Source: Delphinapterus leucas (Eukaryota > Chordata > Mammalia > Artiodactyla > Monodontidae). Taken from it: a DNA stretch of 64,000 nucleotides. The DNA lies in the NCBI RefSeq assembly GCF_002288925.2, contig NW_022098067.1:1508707-1572706 (forward strand), in the 5' to 3' direction. The notes under the pieces are model-generated. The model searched no databases. It saw nothing but the letters and a program-made list of their open reading frames with translations, and was not told where the DNA came from. Both the position numbers and the translations under genes were made by a program. This document shows, in pieces, positions 12,526 through 24,571 of the stretch; position 1 is the stretch's first letter; the number at the start of each line of letters is the position of its first letter.

Positions 12526-12599
12526 AATGTCAATAATAGCAATGTGGGTGCCTGACAAAGGGAAAGAGCATTTGTGCTTGAGGAGCTAAGAACAAGTGG

Positions 12600-13010
12600 T
12601 ATATTTGACATGAGTATGTCTTTGACAGAGGGAGGAGGGCTTGGATTCTTGAGGAAATATACATCCAAAAGTTAACTGTCAGAGATAAGAGGGGGAAAAT
12701 CATGAAGTAGTTGGGCCGTCAGGGCATAATGCTGTTGGCCTGGACTGAACAATCTGTGGAGGGAGATGGGAGAACTGAAGCTAGAATATTAGCGGGATCA
12801 GAACATTGAAGGCTCTCAGTACCCGAGTGAGGCATCTACACATTACTCCACAGGAAACTGAAAATCAGTCACAAGTTTTCAGCTGGAAAATGATTTGATT
12901 ACAGCTCTACTTCAGCTGGCAACCATGTGCAGGAGAGACCAAAAGTAGGGAGACAGGAGATAGGAGACCAATCAGGAAGTGGTTAGCAAGGCCCAGCCAA
13001 GAAGCAACCT
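12600..13010 (+). mobile_element. Ancient LINE (L2-like) fragment
   Basis: GATCAGAACATTGAAGGCTC, GGAAAATGATTTGATTACAG and GGAGACCAATCAGGAAGTGG follow the same repeat order as the element at 5930-6340. Confidence 0.5.
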
Positions 13011-14204
13011 GATTATTTATTCATATATCTCTCTTTTTTCATGCCTTTTCAATCTCTCTTTTTAATTTTTTTTTCCTGTCTGGCTCTTATTTTCAATTTC
13101 GAAATAAGGGAAGAGTCACTTTGACTATGTAGCTCAATTTTCTCACAGGTGAAAGAAGCAATGTTGAATGGGGGTCAGCCTTAATTTGTCACGCTCCCAC
13201 TGATAAAGGGAACATTAGAGACAGTTATTTTCAAGGCTAGATGAGTCCTGTCTGTATGATTGATTTCTCATTCCTTCGTTCACCTGGGAGAGAAGACTAG
13301 AGTTCTCCCAAAGTTCCAGGGATCTTCAATTTCCCAGTCAGAATGGCTGATCCTTATGTAGATGGAGTGGGTCACCTAGCTCTCCTTAGGACCAGAGGTG
13401 GGTAGTATTGACTCCCCAAGGACTGTAACCAAAGATGACTGACTGAAAAAAGCATAAAAATCACTGTGGTCTTGGATTCTTCAGGGGCACAAAGATCTTT
13501 GTTTGCTCTTCTGGAGGAGAAACTTTTTTTTTCCATATTCCTGCCTCAGCCCTCAGATATGGAGATATCAACAGACATTTTTTTCCCTTCATGAATTTCT
13601 TCCCTTTATCACTTCTTCCATCTTCTCTCCATTCCTCATTCCCATCCCCTTTCCCCATGTCTCTCTTGGGTTGCCTGCTTCTGACACCAACCATTGGGAA
13701 GAGTCTCAGCTCTTCCCCACTCCCTGGGTCCATCTGCTAAGCACAGCTGAGACTGGAGTTGGCCATCCTGTCCTCAACAGCTCTCCTGCCTGTTTGTGAC
13801 TATTTGTGACCTTCTATGCAGTGCAAGGGGCATGTAAGTGTATCCCCTAGACCCCTTGAAAAGAATCCTTTGTTCTGAATTTGCATCACAGTACTGGGAC
13901 AACCATACTTTGGCTTTGGGTCGCAGCCAAATTCTCTACTCTAGTTTTACAAGAAAGTCCTGATTTGGCATTTCAGGGACCAACATTAATAAAGTTGCTA
14001 CTTTGATCATCTTTTGGCTTCTTGTATCTCTTTCCTACTGGCAAGAATAAAGAAAGGATAGTAAGTGGTTAGCACCCTCAACCTGCAACGCTTTGGATTA
14101 ATTCATCAGAATATTCCGAAATGCCTTGCTTTTCTGACTTTGTGCCTTTGTTTAGGCAACACTCCCTTCTCGGGGTGCTATTCCCTCCATGACCCAGTCC
14201 AGTG
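13011..14204. other. Unique intron with pyrimidine tracts, nothing recognised
   Basis: Two overlapping opposite-strand ORFs (13461-13733 and 13503-13799) lie in a CT-rich stretch. Low-complexity composition explains their openness. Confidence 0.5.
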
Positions 14205-14755
14205 AATGGTAGTGGAATATGCCACCCCAAAATATGCCACTTTCGCATAAGAATTATTTTGAGGGGGAGGCAATTGAAAAGAAGCAGGCTCAGGAAAAGT
14301 TCTCTGTCCTCCCGCTACATGCCTAGAAGCACATAAATTTGCAAAGGTTGTCCCCCATCCCCTCACCAGAGACAACTCTGAACCCTTATCAGCCTAGAGA
14401 GGCACCAGAGGAATCCACATAACAAACTTTACTCACTAGTCCTTCGCTTCCATTTATTCTCCCATATATTTACCTTCCCACAATTGGCTGCCCTAGAAAC
14501 TTAAAAGTCCTTTTCCTTTGTCTTGTCACTTCTCTAAAAATGTGTTGTCCTTTGGTTAAAATGTTGTATAAGCCCAAGTTCCAACCACCACTCTGAGTTA
14601 CTCATCACTGAGTGCTCCCATGTGTATGATATGCATGTGTTAATGATCTGTGTGCTTTTCTCTCCTTAACCTGTTTTTTGCCAGTCTAATCTGCAGAGTT
14701 CGAGACAGAACCTAGGAGGGTAGAGGAAAAAAATACTTTTTTATCTTTCCTTACA
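14205..14755 (+). mobile_element. ERV-derived solo LTR (probably class I)
   Basis: Starts TGGTAGTGGAATATGCCACC followed by CCAAAATATGCCAC. It contains AATGTTGTATAAGCCCAAG, GAGTTACTCATCACTGAGTG and AATGATCTGTGTGCTTTTCT, and ends with CCTAGGAGGGTAGAGG and an A/T-rich tail. Family name and exact ends are uncertain. Confidence 0.6.
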
Positions 14756-15639
14756 CAAGCAGGCCCCATCTTTGTGAGGAACACAGCATCCCTTATGTGT
14801 TCCTCCTCCTTGTGTGCTCAGAATATTCCATGCACATTTCATCACTGTAATTCACAGTGCTTTATAATTGTGTGCCTTTCTCTGTCACAGGAATATCATT
14901 TTCTTTTTATTATCCAAAGTAAGTTCTCAGAAGTATCTGTTGAATTTATAAGTGAACATTAGGCAGAGATATTTTTTCCTGAGGTTCACTTCTCCATAGC
15001 TTTTTAAGAAAGAAATACTGCTCTGTTTTAGGCATATCTTTAATATGCAAGCCACTTTCTAATATAGTCGAATAGCTTTTTCCTTCTTCATGTTTCTCAC
15101 TTTCTTCATCTACCAAAATATTAGTACATCAAAAAGCACAGTTATAGAGAGCAAGTGGTATGTGTATAAAGAGGCCCAGTTATTTAATATCACTGCGTCT
15201 TTCTGGTTTTCAAGGATAAAAGTTTACTTGTGGCAAGTCCATATAATGTAATACTAGATAAACAGGATACTGGACTGTCCAAGTGCCATTAAACAGCATC
15301 CCTCTCAAAGTTGGAAATGTGTTTACTCAGCACCTGGGGAGTCATCTGCTCATGTGGTTAGCACATGGGTTTTATGAGGAAAATTAACTACAGTAGTAAA
15401 GTACTATTTCAAACATTGCTTACGTTGGAAAGGATTAGCCAACATGGAAGAAAACATTCCCAAAGTCAGAGAACATGCAGAGGCAATATGTGTGGGGTTC
15501 TTAACTGCATCTAAGGGATATCACAGATGAGATTCAGGGGGTTTCCCTGGTATTTTATGCAAAACTTTAGATATATTTATTTTTCTTTGGAGAGGGTCCC
15601 CATCTTTCGTATCTCATTGGATAACACATGTGTGAGCTC

Positions 15640-15765
15640 TGTGACCACAGATAAACTCACAACCTGTGTTCACTGTTTCACTGGTAAAGTTACCCAACCT
15701 GAGTCTGCTACCTCACTTATAAAATAAGGGGGTTGACCTAGGCACTGGACCTCTAAGATTCTATA
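15640..15765 (+). repeat. Probable MIR fragment
   Basis: Resembles the 'ctgtgacc ... taaaataagg' MIR core. Diverged. Confidence 0.4.
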
Positions 15766-15821
15766 TTTTTCTTACAACCAGTCTTCAGGCAAAATACATG
15801 GTTTAATAGCAGCAGATTGAT

Positions 15822-15930
15822 TATTTACAATATGCTGTGTGCTGAATTAAACACTTCACATACATTGCCCCATATATTTAATCCTCACAATAACCCAAAG
15901 GGTTAGATGCTATTATTTATGACTATTATT
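15822..15930 (+). repeat. MIR SINE fragment
   Basis: TATGCTGTGTGCTGAATTAA, ATTTAATCCTCACAATAACC and GGTTAGATGCTATTATTTAT fit MIR. Confidence 0.6.
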
Positions 15931-15946
15931 ATTTTATAATATATTT

Positions 15947-15962
15947 ATCATCATCATCATCA
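15947..15962. repeat. (TCA)n microsatellite
   Basis: Five TCA units. Confidence 0.85.
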
Positions 15963-15964
15963 GG

Positions 15965-16100
15965 ACTGTACCTACCAAATTGTAAGTTCTATGAGGGCAG
16001 AAACCTTGTCTCGTTTTGTTCACTACTCTATATCCAGTATTTATCAAAGTGCATGAAACATAATAGGTGTCCAGTAAAAAGTCTGTTGAATAATGCATTA
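15965..16100 (+). mobile_element. L2 3' terminus
   Basis: GTTCTATGAGGGCAGAAACC, CTTGTCTCGTTTTGTTCAC and CAGTAAAAAGTCTGTTGAAT fit the L2 end. Confidence 0.7.
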
Positions 16101-16320
16101 AAACGAATACATAACTAGCAAAAATGCCCTGAATTCCACAGGGGAACATATTATCATGGGATTTCATTCCACCTCACTTTCTTATTGCCTCCTGCTCCCT
16201 TAATCCTATTTTTACCTACCTCCTCCTTTTCCACGCCCCACCCCCACCTGTGAGAGCCCACTTCCGCTTTATTCTCCTCAACCCCTATCATTTGCTTCTG
16301 GACCTAGACATATTCTTTCA

Positions 16321-16528
16321 TTTTTTTTTTTTTTTGTGGTACGCGGGCCTCTCACCGCTGTGGCCTCTCCCCTTGCGGAGCACAGGCTCCGGACACGCAG
16401 GCTCAGCGGCCACGGCTCACGGGCCCAGCCGCTCCCCGGCATGTGGGATCTTCCCGGACCAGGCCACGAACCCGTGTCCCCTGCATCGGCAGGCGGACTC
16501 TCAACCACTGCGCCACCAGGGAAGGCCC
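16321..16528 (-). mobile_element. CHR-type tRNA-derived SINE, short form
   Basis: Reverse-oriented copy with a T-tract at 16321-16335 and the CCACCAGGGAAGG end on the right. Target-site duplications CTAGACATATTCTTT (16304-16318) and CTAGCCATATTCTTT (16529-16543) differ at one base. The Gly/Pro-rich open frames across it are translations of the SINE. Confidence 0.92.
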
Positions 16529-17239
16529 CTAGCCATATTCTTTGTCAAATTATTCTTTGCTCTAGGACTATATTACATTTTGCTCTTTACTCTCTCAAGA
16601 ACTCTTATCAAAGTTCTCATTATGTTTTCAGGTTTTAGGAAGGTAATCTGATTAAAATAACTGATTCACTTAACCTTCCCAGTGAGACTCCTAGTTCATC
16701 AAAATGATCTCTGTAATTGGTGAAATTTTAGAACATTTGTAAAGTTTTAAATAAGAACACTTATCTAGCCTTGCCTATAAAATGCTGCAATAATGAGACT
16801 CTGGCCTTAAGAATGAATCCTTCAACCAATATCCATTGAAGCTCTTGGGCTTGCCAACTTGGCACTCTACTGCTATGACATTTACTTAGGGCTTTTGGAG
16901 TATGCATATGCTATCCTCCTGTCTGACCTGGACCATGCCCCTTGTTTTCTTTCTGCCCCACACTTTGTTTGTTATCTTGTTGATACTTTCTTAGTATCTG
17001 CCCCTAGCTCACCCTCTGGTTTTAGCTACCTTACCTGGTCTAAGTACTGAAAGATTTAAGAAGCATCCAAAATAGATGGGCTGAGATGAGGATAAGAAAA
17101 CTTCTTTCTCATGCTTAGCTGAGAGAGCAATGAGCTACTCTTCTACTCCCCTCTCTTATGTTTGCCTCCTTCCAGTAGCCTGAATCCCAAGACACCAAAA
17201 GAAGAATTACTGTCAAAGATGTCTTCTCTTTTCTGTTTC

Positions 17240-17625
17240 AGGGCTTAGCATTTGCTGTTCTTTTCCTTAAAGCGCTTCTCCCATAGCTTCCCATGGTGTT
17301 TCCTGCTCCTTTTTTGGGTATCAATTCAAATTTTACACCTACAGATCTTCCTTGACTCTCTGATTGGAGTGGATCCTTTTCCAGTCACTCGCTGTCACAC
17401 TGTTCTCTTTTATCTTCTTTCTTTTATTGAACTTCAAAAAATTTATGTTTGTATGTATGTTCTTACTTCCCTATTTACTTAAATGTTTATTGTTTGCTTC
17501 CTTCTGCTACCATATGAGATCATGAGGACAGAGATCTGCCTATCCTCCTCATAGCTGTATCTCCAGGACCCTAGACTGAGCTTGGTCTAGCACACAGTAG
17601 GCATTTAATAAATAATACCGCAGCT
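17240..17625 (+). mobile_element. L2 LINE 3' end
   Basis: TTTGCTGTTCTTTTCC, CTTCCTTGACTCTCTGATTG, GAGGACAGAGATCTGCC and CACACAGTAGGCATTTAATA are in L2 order. The 76-codon ORF at 17252-17482 is L2-derived. Confidence 0.75.
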
Positions 17626-17629
17626 CTCA

Positions 17630-18620
17630 TATCACCAAACCTCCAGAAGGATATACCAAAATGTAGAAGCTGAGGTAAACAGAATCTGCTATGTGATTAC
17701 CACCCTCACCTTGACTATCCTTGGCTCTATATACAGTCCTGGCTGAAGTGGTCAGAATACCCATGGATATTCAAAACCTTCAACAATTTTTATCTGACTA
17801 TGCAAATAAAGATGGAATTTCCACATTTTGTAGAGAAAGTGAATGAGGTCCTTTACTCTCTAGCTTTGTTTGAGAATTAGTTTAGGGGAATAATAATGAA
17901 TTGTCCACCATTATTTTGTTTTTGTTTCACCAACTGTTAAGTTTTAGGTGAGCAAAATTAGAATCGGTGAAAGTTGTTATAACTGAGAATCTTATTTATT
18001 AACTCACTGGTTTTATTCCTCCTTTTTCTTTGCATCCTTATCTTCTTTTCCATCCTCTTCCCTTTCTTCCTCTGTCTAAAAAAAATTATTTATAATGCAA
18101 AGCCATGATTCATGTGGAGTTTTAATCTCAATGGCAATCTTAACTGTGCCACTTGAAGTTAATTCAAACTGCAGAGATACACAGTTAAAAAACTGGTGAT
18201 AAAATTGCTTTTTTATTTTAGAAACTGTTTAGAATGGGTATTAGTAAATGCAGTTTATGAAATAAACTAGAGTTTGTTAATAAAACAAAAAAGTTTGGGA
18301 ATAGCTTTCAAATAATTTAACTTTTTATTTTAACACAATACTGTAAATCATTTATCAATATATTTCAATAAACATTTATAAATAATTTTTGAATTAAAAA
18401 CGTACTCTCCATTAAACACACACACAAATAAAAGGCTTTTTAAATATTTGTCACAATATACAATAAAATGCTTCTACCTTGGATGAAGGAGGTGAATTAT
18501 GGTCAGACGTGTGTGTATATGTGTATGCACACACACACTGACAGCTGGGCTGTTTGTACAGGACTACCAAGTTCATTTATCACCGGATGATATATTAATT
18601 ATTATGCCAGTGATAATGAT
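17630..18620. other. Unique AT-rich intron
   Basis: Contains a short CA tract (about 18416-18426) and an imperfect GTGTGTGTATATG...CACACACAC inverted stretch at 18510-18539. No gene is recognised. Confidence 0.5.
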
Positions 18621-18624
18621 AACA

Positions 18625-18820
18625 AGAGCAGCAGTTATTTGAGTAATTTACTAAGTTCCAGGTAGGGTGGCTTACAAAATTATCTAATTTAATCCTATAA
18701 CTAGTTAATTGTGTGTCAGGCAGTATTATCACCATCTTACAGATGAGAAAACTGAGCCTTTAGCCAGTGAGCAGCAGAGCTGAAATTCATATACCCATGC
18801 TTGCTGACTTCTTTGCACCA
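18625..18820 (+). repeat. MIR SINE
   Basis: TTACTAAGTTCCAGGTAGGG, CCATCTTACAGATGAGAAAA and CAGCAGAGCTGAAATTCA fit MIR. Confidence 0.75.
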
Positions 18821-19225
18821 CATCCATTGGGAGCCTTGTAATTGGACACCTTTCCAATAAACTACCTAATGGTCTTCCAAAAAAGTTTCCTAACAATCCA
18901 ATCCATCCATTCATTCCCCAATAAACTAGATTTGAGATGGGAGAGCTTAATTTATTTAGACAAACACATCTTGATAACAATTTGATAACATTATCCATTC
19001 TGCTTCATTATGCCCTCTGATGGTATCTATCCTCCTCAGCTGAGTGAAATTAGGAAAGAAAGCTGAGTAGGAGAGCAAAAAATTGAAATATGAAATTGAA
19101 TCATATTTTCTCAGGAAGAGTCAATTCAACAAACACACTGTCTAGCCACGTATAAGGCACTGTGTGGAATACACACAGGATGTTTGTCCTACCCTCAAAT
19201 AGTTCATTACCATTTATCTAGAGGG

Positions 19226-19255
19226 AATATATATATATACACGCACACACACACA
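19226..19255. repeat. (TA)n(CA)n composite microsatellite
   Basis: TA units pass through ACACGCACAC into CA units. The same junction sequence recurs at 33990-34010. Confidence 0.9.
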
Positions 19256-19284
19256 ATTTGTGATGGTAAAGGTAGGATCCTTAT

Positions 19285-19500
19285 CACCATTATTTATTGA
19301 GCACTTCCACTATGTCCTAGGTGCTATGATAAGTATTTGCTATTAATTTAAAATCTCACACCAACTCCAATTATTATCCCCATTTTATGGATGTAAAACC
19401 AAAAGGTAAGAGACCCATTCTATATCACACCATTAGTAACTGGGGAAATTTCCTTTGATCCAAAGTGTGCTTTACAGCAAAGCTCTGGTCCCCTATGGCT
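19285..19500 (+). repeat. MIR SINE
   Basis: TTATTTATTGAGCACTTCCA, TAGGTGCTATGATAAGTATT and TATCCCCATTTTATGGATG fit MIR. Confidence 0.75.
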
Positions 19501-20084
19501 GTGCTGCCTTGCCCTAGGAAAGACTGTGATAGATGCTGTAAAAAAAGGTAGACAATTGAATTCCAAGCACACCAAACAAAATTGTAATATAAGAATAATT
19601 GCTAGCCAAAAATAAGTGATCAGGATGTTAACCATTAGTCAGTCTCCCACACTTTGCTGGAGTGAAAAATTGACTAAAAATGTACACTAGACTTGGTATT
19701 CCAAAAATGTCATAAGCATGAACCATGTAGATGTGATTCCAGTGTAATGGGCTCTTATGGTCCTGGGCACCTATACCTTACAGCCTCAGGGGAGGCCCCT
19801 GTACAACTGGAGAATCACTAAGGTAGGAAGAAGAGAAATGTTTGATGGAAGGCTGAGAGATAGAAAGATAGAGATGAGAAGGGGGGTGGTCTTTACCTAT
19901 CCAAAGAGCTACTTGCCATTTTCTAAGAGCACTGTGATTGCTCGGAAACTATTGCTCAAATTTCCCCAGCACCTGCCATTCCTTAAAGGAGGGATTGCAA
20001 AACAGCTGCCTCCAAACTCTACAGGCTTTGTGGGCCTGTACAACATTTAAAAAATCATTATTTAAATACACTTAAAGAAGGCTT

Positions 20085-20172
20085 GCCATTTTTTCCAGTT
20101 TTATGAGATATAATTGACATATGGCCCTGTATAAGGTGTACAGCATAATGATTTGACTTACATACATCGGGA
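20085..20172 (-). mobile_element. Old L1 3' fragment, reverse
   Basis: TTTATGAGATATAATTGACA followed by GTATAAGGTGTACAGCATAA and TGATTTGACTTACA is the inverted L1MA-type 3' end. Confidence 0.7.
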
Positions 20173-20399
20173 TTTGCCATTTTTAATCCCACTGTCTCTC
20201 TCTAATTTTATATCTGGCTCACTATGAATTTTAAGTCTGGGCTCTGTAGCATTTGAGTTCATAAACTCTGCTTTAAAGTTTCTCCAAGAAAAATTTAAAC
20301 ATGAATAAAATGACCTTTCCAAAACATTGGTCAAGGCATAAATGATCCCTGTTGAACAAGAATCAAATGCAAGAGTTTATCAAAAAGCCACACAGATCT

Positions 20400-21120
20400 A
20401 GAGTTTATATACACCTGAAGGTTAAGCTCACTCTACCTCTTGGAATTCAGCCACCAAAGCACTTTGGCCCTAATTGATCATATTTAGTGCCAGAAGCCAA
20501 TTAGGAGCGGAAAGAGAGCCTGGAGCTATTTGCAATGAATGCAGACCAAGAGGCTGTATAACAAAAAAGTTTTGACTATCATCATTTCTAAAAACACAAT
20601 TGAATGTACTGGTGGAGGTGAATAAGTAAGTGAGTGGAGTCATGCGGAACAGTTTACATCCATACTACAAAGGCTGTCCAATATTCCACTTAACATTGGC
20701 TAGGAAATGAGTGATGAGCCTGCACTGTAACCCAAAGCACCTCAAACAAAAATATTCATTCTTCCCTAAATCCACACCTGCACTCCCTTTTTCTACAAAA
20801 AGGAGTTATTTTGCCTTAAAGATATGGTATTAGAGTTAAGATGTTTCTAACTGACTTATGGACCATTTAACTTAGTCATAACCAAAGCTTCACAAAAAGT
20901 ATACACATGAGCACTAACAGGCCTTGATATGTTAAGGGGAAAAAAGATCCTTCACTAAGCCATTCTGACACATCACCATTCCAACATGCTGAGCCTGCTT
21001 TGTCCATGAACAATTGAGAACAGATGCATCACTGAACACATTAGAAGCAAAGAAATGTAGAAACCAAAGGTTCACACTTCCACTTTAATGCTGAGCAGCA
21101 CTGCGTGAGTGTGCAATAAT
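20400..21120. other. Unique, motif-rich intron
   Basis: No repeat is recognised. Paired CTAATTGATCATA and CCAATTAGGAGCGG motifs lie at about 20470-20508. Possibly regulatory, not coding. Confidence 0.3.
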
Positions 21121-21240
21121 GTATATCATGCTTGATGGATTATTTTCAAATTAAAACTGGAACCAGTATCACCACATGCTATTTTTTCATTTACAGTATT
21201 CTGATGTAGAATTCACTTTGTTTAACCACTCATCATAACG

Positions 21241-21270
21241 CAAAAAAAAAAAAAAAGAGAGAGAGAGAAA
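21241..21270. repeat. A-tract plus (GA)n
   Basis: A run of 15 A is followed by GA units. No associated retroposon body recognised. Confidence 0.8.
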
Positions 21271-21539
21271 AGAAACCACATTAGATTAAAAAAATCCAAG
21301 ATTTTTCCTACTCTAAATTTAACTCATAAGAGGAAAAAAAAACCCCAAATTGACTCCATTTGTAGTACTGTGTTCTGTTTCGGCATCCACACTTTGAAAA
21401 GGGATAGCACTAAACTGAATGAGAGTTAAAGATGTTGCCAGGAGAGCAAAAGGCAATATGCTATGAACAACTGAATTCAGGGATATTTAATGTATCCTAA
21501 ACGTAATGTATAGCCAAAATTATCCCAATATCCCCCTGA

Positions 21540-21720
21540 GCTTCATCTGTAACACCCAGTATTTCCGTCTTATTATCATTCTCAGTTGTTATGGCTTCTA
21601 ATTGTCATTTCCACCAGACTATCAGCTCCAGGAGGTTCAAGAACACTGTCTTCTTGCTTGCCTTTGTATCTACTACACCTATCAGAATATTTGTCAATAA
21701 GAAGGAACTTTATATTGTTC
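21540..21720 (+). mobile_element. L2 LINE fragment
   Basis: CAGACTATCAGCTCCAGGAG and CTTGCCTTTGTATCTACTAC fit the L2 3' region. Confidence 0.5.
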
Positions 21721-22427
21721 TACTAATGAATGACTGAGTAAAGAAGACCCATGACCATGTGTGATCCAACAACTAGACTTAACTATAAGGTAGATTATGC
21801 CGCAATATGAGGTTGAAGATCTTCTAATAGTTAGAACCATATAAAGTTGGAAATGGCTGCTGAGGTGTTTAAGTAGAGGTGAGACCACAAATAAGCATGG
21901 GTGTAGTAAACAAAAATCAAACCTTGGGTCCTGAATTATACCTTTCAATTTTTAAGATACTTGCTAACCCTGAGGCTCTATGATGATAACATAGGCCCTT
22001 CCCAAATTTGAGTCATAATTTAAACTAAAATCATTGGGACTCTTCTGTGATTAGAGTTACGTAGACAATTTTTCAAACCAAGAGGTTCAATTCTCACTTA
22101 CCTTCTATTTGGCTGTATATTTATTTTGCTCCAGTTGAATCAAAGGCAATATGGTATATGCTTTACCATAAACTATTCTACTTTTTCTATTCACTATGCT
22201 TTCTTTCAAAATACATGGGCCCAAGCATTGACTTAATAGAGCTAAAATGGCATTTCTCACTAAAGAAGACTTTTAACATTTTGGCCACAAGGCAGGGACA
22301 AAGCATACCATAGACAATTAACACAGTTCATTCACTTTCACACCATTGAATTTAATCACAGAAAACGATCTCTATACTTCATGTAACCAGTGTCTGCTTT
22401 TAATCATAGGGCGGTTAAGCTACTTAC

Positions 22428-22608
22428 CACAACAGAATAATAAATCTTGAATCCAGGTTTAGCCACAAAGTAGTCATCAGACTTGAATGTTATTTTAATC
22501 TGGTTTGTTCTTGATGTTATCCTTGGAGGAATTTCTTTGTGTCCACACCATCGTCCTCTAATAACGGTGCTGGTTTCAGATATATCTTCAACTTCCACAA
22601 AATCATAC
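22428..22608 (-). CDS. PDGFD: PDGFD exon 3 (second half of CUB domain)
   Basis: This exon of platelet-derived growth factor D is 181 nt. Read on the minus strand, an AG acceptor precedes G-TAT-GAT (first base at 22608) and a GTGGTAAGT donor follows base 22428. The first G completes the Arg codon begun in exon 2. Sixty codons follow without a stop, starting YDFVEVEDISETS, passing RGRWCGHKE and KSDDYFVAKPGFKIYYS, and ending in phase 0 with Val-Val. This is the C-terminal half of the CUB domain, and the Cys of RWCGH should pair with the Cys at the end of exon 2. From family knowledge, PDGF-D is secreted as a latent disulphide-linked dimer. Proteolysis removes the CUB domain and the released growth-factor domain signals mainly through PDGFR-beta. 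Human PDGFD, as I recall it, ends this exon with Leu-Leu rather than Val-Val. An open frame running past 22428 toward 22404 is intron read-through. Confidence 0.96.
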
Positions 22609-23279
22609 CTAGTACCAATTTGACATAAACTTTGATTAAAGAAGACTTTGAAATTCATACTTTCACTGAGAAATTGAAACTAACATGTGATTTCTCGTGA
22701 CCTATCATCTGAAATGAAAATTATAACCTACAGATATTTTAGAAGGAAAACTAGTTTTTGGATTAGGTTTCTCAAATTCAGACTTCAACAATCTATTCTG
22801 AGGAAACACCCTTACACACTTTTAGCCATAACTCTTCCTAAATCGTCAAAAATCAAAATGGGCTACTTTCTGAGCATCTGTCTCATAAGGTTTTCCTGGA
22901 AAAACTAACAAGTATAATCTATTGTCATATTTTAGGAGATGTAGCTCTAATTATATACCCAAATATTTACTATATCAAGTTTTTAAACAAATTCCCACTT
23001 TGAATTAATTTACCACATCCAGTGTTTCCTTAAGAAAGGAAATGATCTATACCCATACAGCACATAAAATCAGCACTCTTATTGTAGAAAATAAATGGTA
23101 AAATAAAAGACTATTTTCTCTTTTTTGAAATTGTCTTTTGGAAGGATCATATCATAAACTATGACATTTATCATAATGGAAACACATGACTTTGAGGAGG
23201 GATGTGCACTAGCCAATATTGGAAATATCTGGGCTATGTGCAAATGAGGGTAAGACCATGGGTTCACCACTGGCACCAG

Positions 23280-23480
23280 TCAGAGAAACACAGAATCCCA
23301 GGATTGAAGAAGAAAGGAGAGGCATTTTAGATATTCCACAGAGTCGTTTGATCCTCAGAATCCCTCCACAGCGTCTCACTTTTTCATCACATAATAGGAC
23401 AACTTCAGTGACCAAGCTGACATCTTCTAGGGATCATTTATTCTATTTTCAGACACCCAAGATCTTAAAACATTCTGCTT
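23280..23480 (+). mobile_element. Possible L3/CR1 fragment
   Basis: CACAGAATCCCAGGATTGAA and the following purine-rich text resemble L3. The 87-codon ORF across it is not credible as a gene. Confidence 0.35.
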
Positions 23481-24464
23481 GAGAACTGAACTCTGTGCCT
23501 TTCAGTTCTGGGCATCAGTGTCTCACTCCTCCAATCTACCTCTCCTCAAATGACTTCAGATGCTAAAGTAACAATGCAAACGAGCACTCAGGGTGAGCAT
23601 TCAAGGTGAACAGTGGCAGAAGTCTCATATCCATTTTATATTTTCCTGTCACAATTGCCAAAAGGAATCAGCATGAGAACCAACATGTCTGAATATGAAG
23701 AAAATCCAATACAACTTTACTGGTCTTACCCACGCACCTCAGAGCTCTCATTCGATCAGGCAGGGTGATCTAAGGAGGCGGCGAGCATAATAAAATGGTT
23801 ACTAAATTTCATTGACAGTGATTTGTGAGGCCTTTATGTCCTTTGCCTCAGTTTCCTAATGAGCAAAATAAGAAGGTTTATGTAATTTTACCAGCTGAAT
23901 ATCTCTTGGGTGCTATGTAAATTAACTACTTAATATATGGTGTTGAAAAGTGAAAAGCACTAAGAAAGAATCGCTATTCCAGCAATAAGATATTACAGTG
24001 TAAACATCAAGGAGGTTTGGAACAAATGGGAGGAAATCAATTGCATTTCATTTTATATACAATATATGTGAATCATATTTATTGCACAAAGCAAGAATAT
24101 ACTTGAAACTTGGTTAATAATGCAAGAGGTCACTTTTGTTTTTTAAAAAACACAACATCAGCACAATTTTTACTCTGGGTCTGAAGTCAAAAGAGCACCA
24201 TTTTGGTTGGACCTGCACCTGAGGCAGGTCTCTGATCTGCCTTTTTCCCTGCTTCCTCTCCCCTTTACCTCTTACTCCTCTACCTCCCTCCATAAATTTT
24301 TAGGAGCAACTTGATTTGATGAAGGGTCTGGAAGAGAAACCATCCTAACTTCCCCTCCTAGTTTTAAGGTCAGGACGCCAAAAGTGCTCAATCACTACCA
24401 GATCAAAATCCTGCTCTGCAATGGAGACCAGTGTCTTTTCAATGACATCACCTTTAATAATCTT

Positions 24465-24571
24465 TTTTTTTTAAAAATATCTTTATTGGAGTATAATTGC
24501 TTTACAATGTTGTGTTAGTTTCCGCTGTACAACAAAGTGAATCAGCTATAAGTATACATATATCCTCATAA
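24465..24571 (-). mobile_element. L1 3' end, reverse, cetartiodactyl type
   Basis: TTTATTGGAGTATAATTGCT, TTACAATGTTGTGTTAGTTT and CAACAAAGTGAATCAGCTAT are the inverse of the L1 end seen at 7895-8262. Confidence 0.85.

Larger units (their letters stand above)
1..22427 (-). other. PDGFD: PDGFD intron after exon 3 (partial)
   Basis: This is intronic by its position after the exon 3 donor (GTAAGT at 22427-22422). I searched the minus strand for the next exon, which should encode the acidic hinge after the CUB domain, and did not find it, so it presumably lies beyond base 1. The content is ancient repeats (L2, MIR, L3, MER20, LTRs), two SINEs, L1 ends and unique AT-rich DNA. Confidence 0.85.

Noticed and set aside
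22404..22427. Continuation of the PDGFD exon 3 frame to 22404
   Set aside because: The codons after 22428 follow a strong GTAAGT donor and are intron read-through.
1..22427. PDGFD exon 4 and later exons
   Set aside because: I looked on the minus strand for the post-CUB hinge and growth-factor coding motifs and found none, so they are taken to lie outside the window.
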